Notes: generated from the sequence alone by a model not told the origin. Positions 1 through 9,227 are shown, counted from the first letter of the stretch. The stretch: 64,000 bases of DNA from an uncultured Leptotrichia sp. (GCA_937925095.1 CALEXX010000010.1:10646-74645), one strand, 5' to 3'. Program-made: numbers and translations.

Positions 1-1125
1 TCCTGAAAAATAAAGCCCTTTTACTATTTTAGATTCCAAGGTTTCTGTATTGACTTCATCAAGTGAAACTCCTCCTGCAGTTACCTGTGCATTTTTAAAA
101 CCTGTCGTTTCCAGTATTTTCACCCTATATTTCTTTAATACCGTACAAAGTTTTCTTATGTCACTGTCACTTAAATCTTTTACAGGTTTTGAAAGTTTTT
201 CAATTCCTGATACTTTTGAAAGAAACTGACCTAATTTTTTATTTATCATTCCATTAAAATAGTTTTCCATTGTCAGATGTGACATTATTTTCTTTCTTTC
301 CTTCAGCATTTCGTACAGTTCATTATAGTCAAATTTTTCCATAAAATCAATTTCAAATTCAACATTCTTATATAAAGGCATAACAAATGAAATATTAAAC
401 ACTACATTTCCTGAAATTCCATAATCAGTAAAAAGAAGTTCGCCATCATATGTACATATTTTTTTATTATCGCCGTATGCTGTGACTGCCACGTCTGTCT
501 TTATTCCCTGAAGCCCTTTCACCTGATTTTTTTCAGTCTTCAGCTGTACAATTGACGGGCTGAGTTTTGTCACACTATGTCCCAATTCCTTTGCCAGTTC
601 AAACCCTGAACCATTTGATCCAAGTTCGGGATACGATTGGCCACCTGCCGCAAGAATAACTCTGCCTGCTTCAATCTTTTTTCTATCTTCTGAATAAATC
701 TTAAATTTAAATCCATCCTTTTCAATTTTTCTTACATAAAATTCTGTTTCAATTTTTATACCAAGCTTTTCAGCCTCAAATCTTAACGCATCCACCACTG
801 AAGATGCCTGACCGCTTAATGGATAGACTTTCCCTCTGTTCTCCTCATTACATACAATTCCCAAACCATAAAAAAAATCCATTGTATCTTGTGGAGTAAA
901 TCTGTTCAATATATTTTCCACAGAAGAAATATTTTTCCCAAAATAATTGGATATATTAGCATTCACATTTGTTATATTACATCTTCCGTTTCCTGTAATT
1001 AGTACTTTTTTAAGAATTCTGTCCTTTCTTTCCAGTATTACAACTTCTTTTCCTGATTTTTTTGCAGTAATTGCTGCCATAAGTCCTGATGCTCCTCCGC
1101 CTATGACTGCTATTTCAGTTTTCAT
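1..1125 (-). CDS. HI0933/YhiN-family FAD flavoprotein, 3' end cut by window edge
   Basis: The reading frame starts with ATG at 1125 behind an AAGGAG ribosome site and stays open for 375 codons to base 1, so the C-terminus lies outside the window. The N-terminus holds the dinucleotide-binding GGGASG (residues 9-14), followed by GNGRCNITN (45-53). A GGQSYPELGSNGSG stretch near residue 160 is typical of the HI0933 (YhiN, BaiN-like) family of predicted NAD(P)/FAD-dependent oxidoreductases. The family is widespread and its reaction is mostly unknown, so I give no substrate. It has its own promoter (1188-1216), separate from the small RNA upstream. Family assignment is firm; function is open. Confidence 0.9.
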   Translation of the reverse strand, partial: MKTEIAVIGGGASGLMAAITAKKSGKEVVILERKDRILKKVLITGNGRCNITNVNANISNYFGKNISSVENILNRFTPQDTMDFFYGLGIVCNEENRGKVYPLSGQASSVVDALRFEAEKLGIKIETEFYVRKIEKDGFKFKIYSEDRKKIEAGRVILAAGGQSYPELGSNGSGFELAKELGHSVTKLSPSIVQLKTEKNQVKGLQGIKTDVAVTAYGDNKKICTYDGELLFTDYGISGNVVFNISFVMPLYKNVEFEIDFMEKFDYNELYEMLKERKKIMSHLTMENYFNGMINKKLGQFLSKVSGIEKLSKPVKDLSDSDIRKLCTVLKKYRVKILETTGFKNAQVTAGGVSLDEVNTETLESKIVKGLYFSG

Positions 1126-1187
1126 ATATTCTCCTTCAGTTATATCAATTTTTCATTTAAAATTTTCTCATTTTATTTTTTCACACC

Positions 1188-1216
1188 ATTATATAATGAA
1201 ATTTCTTTAAAATCAA
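1188..1216 (-). promoter_or_regulatory. Promoter of the HI0933-type flavoprotein gene
   Basis: On the minus strand TTGATT (1211-1216) and TATAAT (1188-1193) are separated by exactly 17 bases, a good sigma-70 promoter. Its start point would give a leader of about 55 bases before the ATG at 1125. This makes it unlikely that the small RNA further upstream is a leader of this gene. Confidence 0.6.
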
Positions 1217-1311
1217 ATATAAATCCGTTGTTTTAATGATATTAGTTTAATTTCGCAATTTGATCTGAAATTGTTTTTTGGATTTGGACTTCCCTAATTT
1301 TTATCGTAAAA

Positions 1312-1386
1312 ATAAAAAACGAGCCGTGTGCTCGTTTCTTGTATGAAAGAAGTCTAAATGTAGAGATGGGGCGTCTCTCTTAGACA
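1312..1386 (-). ncRNA. Candidate small RNA (about 75 nt) with own promoter and terminator
   Basis: Downstream of the promoter at 1392-1420 the predicted transcript begins near 1386. Its 5' half folds into a two-part hairpin: GTCTAA pairs with TTAGAC (outer) and AGAGA with TCTCT (inner), around a loop containing CGCCCCA. Its 3' end is an intrinsic terminator: AAACGAGC (1337-1330) pairs with GCTCGTTT (1324-1317), followed by a run of T on the minus strand. No open reading frame of note lies inside. I do not recognise the family; it does not look like SRP, 6S, tmRNA or a known riboswitch. The call rests on promoter, fold and terminator agreeing on one strand. Confidence 0.65.
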
Positions 1387-1391
1387 ACATA

Positions 1392-1420
1392 GTTATACCA
1401 TATTCCTATTTTAATGTCAA
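1392..1420 (-). promoter_or_regulatory. Strong extended -10 promoter of the small RNA
   Basis: On the minus strand a consensus TTGACA (1415-1420) is followed after 17 bases by TATAAC (1392-1397), preceded by TGG to make an extended -10. It is among the closest matches to the sigma-70 consensus in this window and points directly into the structured RNA. Confidence 0.75.
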
Positions 1421-1575
1421 GCATTTTTTCAAAAAAAAATGTTTTTTTTAAATTTTTTTCCAAAATTTTCTTTGGCTCTTTCCATGCTTAATATTTCTTT
1501 ATTTCTATACCTTTTTTTAATATCATTTGATAATATATATCCAATATAGTTTTGATTTTTTTTTACTTTATTATT

Positions 1576-2508
1576 CTACTTAATTTCAAACAACCATTTT
1601 TTAGAAAGTTCATGTTCTCCGGAAATTATTTTTTCAAATTCTGATTTTAGTAATTTATAATATTTTCCAGGTAATGCCTTTGCTGAATAATCAAGCTGTC
1701 CTATTGGTCTTCCATCTAGTGATTCTGCATAAACTATTTTCATTGCAGTTCCTGTTACAAGTAACTCATCAGCTGTAAATACCATTGATCTGTCAATTTT
1801 TCCCCTTTGAATGTCATATCCATTATATTCAAGTATTTCCAGCATTGATCTTACAGTAATTCCTTCAAGAGCTGCAGAACCTGTATCAGGTATAATTATT
1901 TTATCCCTGTAAATCAAAATCAGATTGGCAACCGAAGCCTCTACTACATTTCCTGCATCATCAAACATAAGGGCTTCATCATATCCATTTCTCTGTGCAT
2001 CACTTGTTGCAAGGAATGAGTTAATATAAGATCCTCCTGCTTTTGCCTTTGTAGGAATTGCGGCATCGTTATATTTTCTGTAAGTGGAACTCATAAATCT
2101 CATTCCACCATTATCTGTACTTACATAATCTGCAAGTGGCAGCATATAAATTGCCAGTTCAAAAGTAAGTCCAGCCTTTTTAGGTGATATTCTTGGCTCA
2201 CTGCAGAATATAAAAGGTCTCATATAGAAATCTTCCTTAATTTCATTCTTTTTAACAAGTTCTGTTACAATATTTTTAAATTCTTCCCAGGTTATATAAA
2301 ACTCAAATCCAAGCATTTTAGAAGCATTAATCAATCTGATATAGTGGTCTTCAAGCCTGAATATAGATACCTTCCCATTTCTGTAATATCCCCTTACTCC
2401 CCCAAAACATGTTGTTCCATACTGAAGACTGTGTGTTGCTATACTTACTGTTGCTTTTTCAAATTCAGTAATTTCATTTTTAAAATAAGCATATTTCATA
2501 AATTCCAT
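1576..2508 (-). CDS. ilvE: Branched-chain amino acid aminotransferase (class IV PLP)
   Basis: The protein (310 residues) catalyses reversible transamination between branched-chain 2-oxo acids and leucine, isoleucine or valine using glutamate, in the cytosol. IPTKAKAGGSYINS near residues 151-164 carries the PLP lysine (about K156), and the downstream phosphate-binding stretch GTAMKIVYAE fits fold type IV. A longer frame opens at 2523, but its first codons contain GGAGGT, which lies seven bases before the ATG at 2508; I therefore take 2508 as the start. The gene lies 154 bases after mnmA on the same strand. D-amino acid transaminase is the main alternative, but sequence around the lysine favours IlvE. 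Confidence 0.88.
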   Translation of the reverse strand: MEFMKYAYFKNEITEFEKATVSIATHSLQYGTTCFGGVRGYYRNGKVSIFRLEDHYIRLINASKMLGFEFYITWEEFKNIVTELVKKNEIKEDFYMRPFIFCSEPRISPKKAGLTFELAIYMLPLADYVSTDNGGMRFMSSTYRKYNDAAIPTKAKAGGSYINSFLATSDAQRNGYDEALMFDDAGNVVEASVANLILIYRDKIIIPDTGSAALEGITVRSMLEILEYNGYDIQRGKIDRSMVFTADELLVTGTAMKIVYAESLDGRPIGQLDYSAKALPGKYYKLLKSEFEKIISGEHELSKKWLFEIK

Positions 2509-2662
2509 TTGTTTTACCTCCATACTTTCCTATATTTTTTGATTTCAACTTTTATATTTTATCACTTTCACGTTTATTAGTAAAATTAAAAATGAATATA
2601 TCATTTATTTATTTTATATATTTACCAATTTCTTATTTTTCATAAGTTCATATATTAAAAAT

Positions 2663-3727
2663 TTATTTTCCCGTTTTTATTTCTCCACCGCCAACTAATT
2701 CATCATCCAAATAGAATACAATGTGCTGACCTTCCGAGTTTTCATGCGTTTTCTCATTAAATTTAAAATATAGCGAATTATCCTTTAAAATTAACTTTCC
2801 CTTCAATCCTTTTGATGAAAATCTTGGTCTTGCGACAATTTCCCTGTCCAGAAGTTCTTCCACTTCATAATATAGCTTGTAATTAATAACTTCAATTTCA
2901 TCTATTAACAGCTCTTCAAAATCTCCCACAATAATTTCATTTGTTTTAGGCCGTATTTCCGAGACAAAAAAAGGTCTTCCCAAATTAAGTCCCAGTCCTC
3001 GCCGCTGTCCGATAGTATAAAACTGGTATCCCATATGCTGCCCTATTATATTTCCTTCTTTATCAACAAAATTCCCCTTCTTGACTTCGTCTCCGAGAAC
3101 TTTCTCCAGATAAGGAATATATCCATTCGGAGCAAAGCAGATTCCCTGGCTATCAGGTTTATTATGTGTATGGATTCCATGTTGACGGGCAATTTCCCTG
3201 ACCTGAGGTTTCTCATACTCTGATAACGGAAAAATAAACCTTTCCACAATATCCTTATCAAGTCTGTAAAGCATATAAGACTGATCTTTCCTATTTTCCT
3301 TATCCCACATTAAAAGTCCATTTATACTTTTTTTCGAGTAATGACCTGTTGAAATATACTTTATTCCCATCTTGTCTGCAAATTCCACAAGTCTTTTTAT
3401 TTTCACCTTTTCATCACAGATTACGCAAGGTGAGGGAGTTTTTCCTTCATTATACATTTTTACAAAATATTCCATTACTTCTTTTTTAAATTCATCTGTA
3501 ACATTTATAACATAATGGGGAATTCCCAAATTATAGCATGTGTATCTTGCATCATTTATATCATCCAGTGAACAGCATGTCTTACCTGGATTTTCCGACA
3601 GTTCATCCGGAAGATGCTTCAATGTAACTCCTATCACTTCATATCCCTGCTGTTGCAGCAATAATGCCGCTACTGAGCTGTCTATCCCACCACTCATTCC
3701 TACTACTACTACTTTTTTATTTTCCAT
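2663..3727 (-). CDS. mnmA: tRNA-specific 2-thiouridylase MnmA
   Basis: MnmA adenylates and thiolates U34 of tRNAs for Lys, Glu and Gln, taking sulfur from a persulfide relay. The 354-residue protein has the PP-loop SGGIDSS at residues 12-18, the first catalytic cysteine in PSPCVICDEK (C101, with C104 next to it) and the second in GICF (C197). Length is normal for the family. The ribosome site GAAGGAATAGAA precedes the ATG. It is divergent from the marR-type gene at 3926, and the 198-base gap between them holds the marR promoter and operators. Confidence 0.95.
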   Translation of the reverse strand: MENKKVVVVGMSGGIDSSVAALLLQQQGYEVIGVTLKHLPDELSENPGKTCCSLDDINDARYTCYNLGIPHYVINVTDEFKKEVMEYFVKMYNEGKTPSPCVICDEKVKIKRLVEFADKMGIKYISTGHYSKKSINGLLMWDKENRKDQSYMLYRLDKDIVERFIFPLSEYEKPQVREIARQHGIHTHNKPDSQGICFAPNGYIPYLEKVLGDEVKKGNFVDKEGNIIGQHMGYQFYTIGQRRGLGLNLGRPFFVSEIRPKTNEIIVGDFEELLIDEIEVINYKLYYEVEELLDREIVARPRFSSKGLKGKLILKDNSLYFKFNEKTHENSEGQHIVFYLDDELVGGGEIKTGK

Positions 3728-3826
3728 TTCTATTCCTTCAATTTCTGTTTTAATTAAAATTCTCTATCTTATTTTATCATATTTATTGATAAATTTCATT
3801 TTATAATAATTTAGACAATAAAACAT

Positions 3827-3855
3827 TTGACTTTTTTATTACTATATGGTAATAT
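3827..3855 (+). promoter_or_regulatory. Promoter of the MarR/ABC importer operon
   Basis: TTGACT (3827-3832) and TAATAT (3850-3855) are 17 bases apart, and TGG directly before the -10 forms an extended -10. The first operator-like palindrome (3839-3852) covers the spacer and the start of the -10 hexamer, so a bound repressor would block RNA polymerase. Confidence 0.65.
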
Positions 3856-3901
3856 AATTTTACTATATAGTAATATTTTAAAATAATGCTATCATATAGC
3901 A
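3839..3901 (+). promoter_or_regulatory. Probable MarR operators: three inverted repeats
   Basis: Three palindromic sites lie between promoter and gene. TTACTATATGGTAA (3839-3852) has one mismatch. TTACTATATAGTAA (3860-3873) is a perfect 14-base palindrome. TGCTAT-CAT-ATAGCA (3887-3901) is a 6-3-6 repeat. The first two start 21 bases apart, two helical turns. MarR proteins usually bind such palindromes as dimers, so autorepression by the adjacent gene product is the natural reading; this is inference. Confidence 0.65.
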
Positions 3902-3925
3902 GTAATTTTGTAAAGGAGAGAATCT

Positions 3926-4375
3926 ATGAAATCAAACTCAGGATTTTATATAAGTAGGATAAAACAGATAAATACAAGACTTTTAAATAAACTTCTGGCA
4001 CAGAAGAACATAACAGCATTTAACGGGGAACAGGGACGAATTTTACATGTACTTTGGGAAAATGACGGAATTAGTAACCAGGAGCTGTCAAAAAGGTCTG
4101 GACTTGCCATGAGTTCGCTTACAACAATGCTTGAAAGAATGGAAGAAAAAAACTTACTGATCCGAAAAGGCTGTCCTAAAGATAAACGAAAATGCTTACT
4201 TTTTTTGACAGAACATGCAAATTCTTTGAAAAAGGAATATGATGAAATTTCTGATAAAATGACTAAACTGGCTTTTGAAGGAATTTCAGAAGATGAAAGA
4301 TTGGCTTTTGAAAAAACTTTAGAAAATGTTTTACATAATCTTGAAAAAGCTGAACAGAAATTTAGTAAAAAATAA
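3926..4375 (+). CDS. MarR-family transcriptional regulator
   Basis: A 149-residue winged-helix protein. The region ILHVLWENDGISNQELSKRS (about residues 42-61) and the following LTTMLERMEEKNLLIRKG form the helix-turn-helix and wing; KDKRKCLLFLTE follows the usual MarR pattern (D-R-R/K in the wing). The terminal helices would make the dimer. It starts at ATG behind AAAGGAGAG. Next is the ABC importer (58 bases downstream), so it probably represses itself and the importer from the palindromes at 3839-3901. The inducer is unknown; ligands of the importer are candidates. Confidence 0.88.
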   Translation: MKSNSGFYISRIKQINTRLLNKLLAQKNITAFNGEQGRILHVLWENDGISNQELSKRSGLAMSSLTTMLERMEEKNLLIRKGCPKDKRKCLLFLTEHANSLKKEYDEISDKMTKLAFEGISEDERLAFEKTLENVLHNLEKAEQKFSKK

Positions 4376-4433
4376 TAAAAAGAATTGAATAAAATGTAAA
4401 AGAATTATTCAGTACCTGATTGGAGGTAAATAA

Positions 4434-5180
4434 ATGATAGAATTTATTAATGTTGGAATGACTTATCCATGTAGAAATGTAGGATTAAAAAATATAAATT
4501 TAACTATAAATGAATCAGAAGTAACAGTTTTTATTGGTCCGTCTGGAAGCGGAAAGACTACCCTTCTGAAAATGATAAACCGCCTGGAAGACAACACAAC
4601 CGGCGAAGTGAAAATTAACGGGAAAAATGTAAAAGAATACGATATTCATAAAATGCGTTGGGATATCGGATATGCTTTACAGCAGGTTGCTCTTTTTCCA
4701 CACATGAATGTTGAAGAAAATATTGCAATTGTACCTGAACTGAAAAAATGGAAAAAAGAAAAAATTAATGTAAGAATTGATGAATTGTTAAATATGGTAG
4801 GCCTTGAACCTGAAAAATATCGAAAAAGAAAGCCTTCTGAATTATCTGGGGGTGAGGCACAAAGAGTTGGAATTGCAAGAGCTCTGGCTGCAGATCCGAA
4901 AATCATCCTTATGGATGAGCCTTTTAGTGCATTAGATCCAATTACTCGTGCAAGTTTACAGGAAGATGTGAAAAAGCTTCAGAAACAAATTCATAAAACA
5001 ATCGTTTTTGTAACTCACGATATTGAGGAAGCATTTTTATTAGGGGATAAAATTTGTATTATTCAAGACGGAGAATTAATTCAGTCTGGAACAAAACAGG
5101 AAATAATTTCAAATCCTCAAAATGATTTTGTAAGAAGATTTATAACTGTTAAAAATAAAGAAGGTGAAATCCATGAATAA
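4434..5180 (+). CDS. ABC importer ATPase, OpuCA/ProV class (quaternary amine or ergothioneine type)
   Basis: This 248-residue ATPase would energise the membrane partner encoded next. Walker A is GPSGSGKT (35-42), the signature LSGGEAQR begins at residue 137, and Walker B ends in LMDEP (161-163); an H-loop FVTHD follows. The family can carry C-terminal CBS domains that sense ionic strength, and these are absent here, which argues against a classical osmotic-shock betaine transporter. The ribosome site GGAGG precedes the ATG. Its last codons overlap the start of the permease gene, so the two are translationally coupled. Confidence 0.9.
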   Translation: MIEFINVGMTYPCRNVGLKNINLTINESEVTVFIGPSGSGKTTLLKMINRLEDNTTGEVKINGKNVKEYDIHKMRWDIGYALQQVALFPHMNVEENIAIVPELKKWKKEKINVRIDELLNMVGLEPEKYRKRKPSELSGGEAQRVGIARALAADPKIILMDEPFSALDPITRASLQEDVKKLQKQIHKTIVFVTHDIEEAFLLGDKICIIQDGELIQSGTKQEIISNPQNDFVRRFITVKNKEGEIHE

Positions 5181-6690
5181 ATTAATTTTAACCTTTTTAG
5201 AAAGAAAAAATGAGCTTTTAAGCGGAATTACAGAGCATATCCAGATTTCCTTTATTGCACTAATAATTGCTCTAATTATCGCCATTCCCCTTGGGATTTA
5301 TTTAAGCTATCACAAAAAGCTTGCAAATATTGTTATTACAATTAACGGTGTTATTCAGACTATACCGTCATTGGCAATTTTAGCCCTTTTAATTCCTTTA
5401 GTCGGAATTGGGAGAAAACCTGCAATAATCGCATTAATACTTTATGCACTGCTGCCAATTTTACATAACACTTACACTGGTATTACCGGCGTTGATCCAA
5501 TGTACATGGTAACTTCAAGAGCTTTAGGAATGAATAAATTTCAGCAACTTACAAAAGTACAGCTTCCCCTTGCAATGCCTGTCATAATGACGGGAGTCAG
5601 AACAGCAGCTGTTTTAATTATTGGGACTGCCACACTAGCTTCCCTTGTTGGAGCCGGAGGACTTGGAAAGCTGATTTTACTTGGTTTAGATAGAAATAAC
5701 AACTATTTAATTTTATTAGGGGCTATTCCTGCTGCTTTACTTGCAGTTTTATTTGATTTCGTCTTTAAACAACTGGAAAAACTGAGTATCAGAAAAATAC
5801 TGATTTTCTTAGTTTTAATTACATTTGTTTGTATTTTTGGTTCAATAAGCAGTTTCAACACTCCAAAAAAAGACAAGCTAATAATTTCAGGAAAACTTGG
5901 TTCTGAACCGGAAATTCTTATAAATATGTATAAAATATTAATTGAAGAAAATAGCAATTTAGAAGTTGAACTGAAACCTGGACTTGGAAAAACTTCATTT
6001 GTATTCAATGCTTTAAAAAATGGCGATATTGATATTTATCCTGAATTTTCAGGAACTGCAGTTTTCACCTTCCTGAATGAAACTCCTGTAAATAACAATG
6101 CTGCTGATGTTTTTACACAGGCTCAGAAAGGTATGGAATCTAAATTTAAGATGATTATGTTAAAGCCTATGAGCTATAATAATACTTATGCAATCGCAGT
6201 AAGTAAAAAATTTGCTGATGAGAATAATTTAAAGACAATTTCTGACTTGGTAAAAGTAAAGGATAAGATAAAAGCCGGATTTACGAGAGAGTTTAACGAC
6301 AGGGAAGACGGATACCTTGGATTGAAAAAACTGTATAATTTTGAAATTCCAGATATTAAGGAATTTGAGCCAAAACTTCGTTATGTTGCTGTCCAAAGTG
6401 GAGATATTAATCTGATTGATGCTTATTCTACTGATGCTGAACTCGCTCAATATAATATGGTTGTATTGAAGGATGACAAACATCTATTCCCACCATATCA
6501 AGGTTCTCCAATGATGAGGAAAGAAACTCTGAAAAAGTATCCTGAATTGAAAAATATTTTGGAAAAACTGAGTGGTAAAATTTCTGATGAGGAAATGTCA
6601 TCAATGAATTATCGCGTTTCTGTAAAAGGTGAAAAAGCAGAATATGTTGCGAGAGAATATCTAAAAAATGCAGGGATTATTAAGAAATAG
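5173..6690 (+). CDS. Fused ABC permease and substrate-binding protein, OpuC/EgtU-like
   Basis: The N-terminal third (about residues 15-205) is a BPD-type permease with several hydrophobic segments and an EAA-like loop around [19 protein letters not shown] further membrane segment near 210-230 tethers a C-terminal OpuAC-type binding domain (about 235-505) with [15 protein letters not shown] at its start. I choose ATG 5173 because AAGG lies eight bases upstream; a GTG at 5164 is also in frame. Fused permease/binding proteins of this size include betaine/choline/carnitine importers and the ergothioneine importer EgtU. Binding-site motifs such as FNDREDGY and DAYSTDAEL could separate these options by structure comparison. 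Confidence 0.88.
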   Translation: MNKLILTFLERKNELLSGITEHIQISFIALIIALIIAIPLGIYLSYHKKLANIVITINGVIQTIPSLAILALLIPLVGIGRKPAIIALILYALLPILHNTYTGITGVDPMYMVTSRALGMNKFQQLTKVQLPLAMPVIMTGVRTAAVLIIGTATLASLVGAGGLGKLILLGLDRNNNYLILLGAIPAALLAVLFDFVFKQLEKLSIRKILIFLVLITFVCIFGSISSFNTPKKDKLIISGKLGSEPEILINMYKILIEENSNLEVELKPGLGKTSFVFNALKNGDIDIYPEFSGTAVFTFLNETPVNNNAADVFTQAQKGMESKFKMIMLKPMSYNNTYAIAVSKKFADENNLKTISDLVKVKDKIKAGFTREFNDREDGYLGLKKLYNFEIPDIKEFEPKLRYVAVQSGDINLIDAYSTDAELAQYNMVVLKDDKHLFPPYQGSPMMRKETLKKYPELKNILEKLSGKISDEEMSSMNYRVSVKGEKAEYVAREYLKNAGIIKK

Positions 6691-6797
6691 AAAAGGGACT
6701 GTCTCAGTTTATTAAATGAAAGTTTATTAATAAATCAATATTTTTAATTAGAGTTTGTTTGAAAACTCTCAAAATGGGGTTGTCTCAAAATAGTAAA
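6691..6797. repeat. Remnant of the window's MITE family
   Basis: GGGACTGTCTCAG (6695-6707) and GGGGTTGTCTCAAAA (6776-6790) resemble the terminal repeat of the intact foldback element at 13581-13805 (GGCTGTCTCAAAA). Both copies here point the same way and the material between them is short, so this looks like a decayed or partly deleted element. It fills most of the gap between the importer and the NTF2-like gene. Confidence 0.5.
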
Positions 6798-6867
6798 AAT
6801 TAATTATATTTTATCAGTTTTAGCACTATAATAAAAATAGAAATAATCACCAAGGAGGAATTTAATT

Positions 6868-7257
6868 ATGAATAATCAATTAGAAGAAAACAAGTCAAAT
6901 GCTATAGCATTTTATCAGATGATATTTGATGGAGAACCTGAAAAAGCAATAGAACTATATGTCGGAGATGAATATAGACAGCATAATCCTATGGTTGCAG
7001 ATGGAAAATCAGGTGTAATAGAGTATTTTACTAGAATGAAAAAAGAATATCCTGTAAAAGAAGTAAAATTTGTTCGTGCGATAGCACAGGGGAATCTAGT
7101 TGCTTTACATACTCATCAGATTTGGGGTGAACCAGATAATAAGGAATACGTTACAATGGATTTTTTCCGTTTTGATGAGAATAATAAAATTGTTGAGCAT
7201 TGGGATTCTATACAGGAAGTTATAAAGGATACAAAATCTGGAAGAACAATGTATTAA
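6868..7257 (+). CDS. NTF2-like (SnoaL-type) small protein
   Basis: A 129-residue cytosolic protein of the SnoaL/NTF2-like fold. It shows the usual layout: an N-terminal helix (NAIAFYQMIFDGEPEKAIELY), the YRQHNPMVADGK segment, then strands ending in DFFRFDENNKIVEHWDSIQ. The fold is used by ester cyclases, isomerases and many proteins of unknown role, so no reaction can be named. AAGGAGG lies before the ATG. A TATAAT at 6827-6832 may provide its own promoter, though the matching -35 is weak. It is not clearly part of the importer operon. Confidence 0.75.
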   Translation: MNNQLEENKSNAIAFYQMIFDGEPEKAIELYVGDEYRQHNPMVADGKSGVIEYFTRMKKEYPVKEVKFVRAIAQGNLVALHTHQIWGEPDNKEYVTMDFFRFDENNKIVEHWDSIQEVIKDTKSGRTMY

Positions 7258-7291
7258 AAAAACAGGAAAAATATAAATATACTATATAAAA

Positions 7292-7331
7292 ACTGCACCT
7301 TCAGTCTTGTATCCAAGATTTTGGGTGCAGT
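7292..7331 (-). terminator. Intrinsic terminator of the PTS/transketolase operon
   Basis: ACTGCACC (7331-7324 on the minus strand) pairs with GGTGCAGT (7299-7292), with a second inner stem TCTTG/CAAGA. On the minus strand the stem is followed by TTTTATATAG. It lies 33 bases past the stop codon of the last operon gene. The plus strand has a weaker T tract, so it may also help stop the NTF2-like gene. Confidence 0.8.
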
Positions 7332-7364
7332 ATAAACCGATATTTTTTCTGTTACAATTTTATC

Positions 7365-8327
7365 CTAATCCTTTAGTAATTCTAATGCTGCTTTATAAAT
7401 ATGTTCTGCTGTCAGTTCATATTCATTCATTAAAAATTCCAATGTTCCAACTTGACCGTATCTTTCTTTTATTCCGATTCTTCTTAATTTTGCATTTCCA
7501 TTTTCTGCGATTACTTCAGCAACTGCACTTCCTAATCCATTGTGAATACTGTGATTTTCACAAGTCACTATTTTCCCTGTTTTTTGTGCATATTTTTCAA
7601 TCAATTCCTTATCTATTGGATTTAAAGTAAACATGTCAATTACAGCAGCACTTTTACCTTCTTTTTCTAAAATTTCTGCTGCCTTCAAGGCTTCTGATAC
7701 CATAATTCCATTAGCAATTAAAGTAATATCTGAACCATCTTTCAATAAGTTACCTTTCCCTATTTCAAATGTTGAACCTTTCTCATAAATAGTTACTGCA
7801 TTTTTTCTAATTGTTCTAATCCAATAGAAACCATCTTTTATAGCTAGCTGTTCAAGAATATTTTCAAACATTACAGCATCTGTCATTTCCATCACAACAG
7901 TGTCAGCAAGCCCCCTCATGATTCCCATATCTTCAAAGGACATGTGAGTTCCTCCATTGTGAACAGCAGTTACTCCTGCATCAGAAGCAATTATTTTAAT
8001 ATTGTTTTTTTGATATGCTCCTGACATAAACAACTGATCAAAACATCTTCTACTTGCAAATGCTGTAAAAGTGTGTGCAAACGGATATTTCCCGGCAATA
8101 GACATTCCTGCCGCAACACCTACCATATTGGCTTCCATTATACCGCAGTTTATAACTCTTTCAGGGTATTTATCCTGCACCTTGTTAGTTGTAATCGCAT
8201 TCATCAGATCAGCTTCCAGTGCTATAATTTCACTATGTTTTTCCATTAATTCAGCAAGTTTGGAAGAATAAACTTTTCTCATTTCCACTTCATCTTTTTT
8301 TGGAGTTCCATTATAAAGATTTAACAT
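7365..8327 (-). CDS. Transketolase, C-terminal half (split enzyme)
   Basis: This 320-residue protein carries the pyrimidine-binding and C-terminal domains of transketolase. Recognisable pieces are DLMNAITTNKVQDKYPERVINCGIMEAN read in parts (E of GIMEAN activates ThDP), THMSFEDMGIMRGL, and a C-terminal domain starting near NGIMVSEALKAAEILEKEG. With the N-terminal half encoded immediately upstream it should form a heteromeric ThDP enzyme moving two-carbon units between sugar phosphates. Stop and start codons of the two genes abut (8328/8327), with AGGTGG as ribosome site. Last gene of the PTS operon. Confidence 0.9.
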   Translation of the reverse strand: MLNLYNGTPKKDEVEMRKVYSSKLAELMEKHSEIIALEADLMNAITTNKVQDKYPERVINCGIMEANMVGVAAGMSIAGKYPFAHTFTAFASRRCFDQLFMSGAYQKNNIKIIASDAGVTAVHNGGTHMSFEDMGIMRGLADTVVMEMTDAVMFENILEQLAIKDGFYWIRTIRKNAVTIYEKGSTFEIGKGNLLKDGSDITLIANGIMVSEALKAAEILEKEGKSAAVIDMFTLNPIDKELIEKYAQKTGKIVTCENHSIHNGLGSAVAEVIAENGNAKLRRIGIKERYGQVGTLEFLMNEYELTAEHIYKAALELLKD

Positions 8328-9176
8328 TTATTCCACCTCGCTTTCCAAAGCTTTTATTGACTTTTCAATTTCCTGCTTTAACTCATCAGTTAATCTTAAG
8401 TGATGAGAATTTTCCATTTTTTCAATGTATTCAACACCTTGTCCTTTTAATGTATCAAGTACTACAAATAATGGTTTTTCATCATTTTTACGTGGCTCTT
8501 TTAAAATTTCATACATTTTCTGTATGTCATCTCCTTTTATAGTAACCACATCAAAACCAAATGATTTCATTTTTTCTTCAAAAGAAAATGGTTTAATTAT
8601 TTCTTCTAAAGTTCCATCTAATTGCTGTTTATTGTAGTCTAAAAATACAGTTAAATTATTTAATTTATGATGAGCAATAAATTGGAATGCTTCCCAGCAC
8701 TGTCCTTCATTTATTTCTCCATCACCTATAATACAAAACACTCTGTTACTTTTTTTATCTATCTGCAATGCTTTTGCAATTCCTGTAGCAATTGAAATTC
8801 CTTGTCCTAGAGATCCTGTTGTGGCGTCAACTCCTTTAGTTCGGAGTCTATCCGGATGACTTGGTAAATTTGTTCCATTTTTATTTAATGTATAAATTTC
8901 TTCAAGTGGAAAGAATTCCTTTAATGCCAAAGTTGCATATAATGCAGGCCCTGCATGTCCTTTTGACAGAACAAAATAATCTCTGTCTTCCCAATGTGGA
9001 TTTTTAGGATCTATATTCATGATTCCACCATACAGTACCGCCAATGTTTCAACGATTGACAAACTTCCCCCATAATGTCCAAATCCTAGATTAGTAAGGG
9101 ATTTCAATGTATTTATTCTAATATTGGTGGCTAATTTTTTTATTTCTTTCACTTTTTCATTATAATCACTATTCAC
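8328..9176 (-). CDS. Transketolase, N-terminal half (split enzyme)
   Basis: The 282-residue protein is the ThDP diphosphate-binding half of transketolase. It contains GHYGGSLSIVETLAVLYGG near residue 33, SKGHAGPALYA, SHPDR, and the Mg/ThDP motif GDGEINEGQCWEA. Translation appears to begin at GTG 9176, behind GGAAGGAG. Split transketolases are common in operons with sugar-phosphate or ascorbate-type PTS genes, where they feed pentose phosphates into central metabolism. The pair lies directly after the PTS IIC gene with a 51-base gap. Confidence 0.92.
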   Translation of the reverse strand: MNSDYNEKVKEIKKLATNIRINTLKSLTNLGFGHYGGSLSIVETLAVLYGGIMNIDPKNPHWEDRDYFVLSKGHAGPALYATLALKEFFPLEEIYTLNKNGTNLPSHPDRLRTKGVDATTGSLGQGISIATGIAKALQIDKKSNRVFCIIGDGEINEGQCWEAFQFIAHHKLNNLTVFLDYNKQQLDGTLEEIIKPFSFEEKMKSFGFDVVTIKGDDIQKMYEILKEPRKNDEKPLFVVLDTLKGQGVEYIEKMENSHHLRLTDELKQEIEKSIKALESEVE

Positions 9177-9227
9177 TTTTGGCTCCTTCCAAATGATAGT
9201 TAACTTTTATTCAATTTCAACAATGAT

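Noticed and set aside
1126..1386. Small RNA as riboswitch leader of the HI0933-type gene
   Set aside because: The flavoprotein gene has its own 17-base-spaced promoter after the RNA terminator, and no antiterminator pairing was evident.
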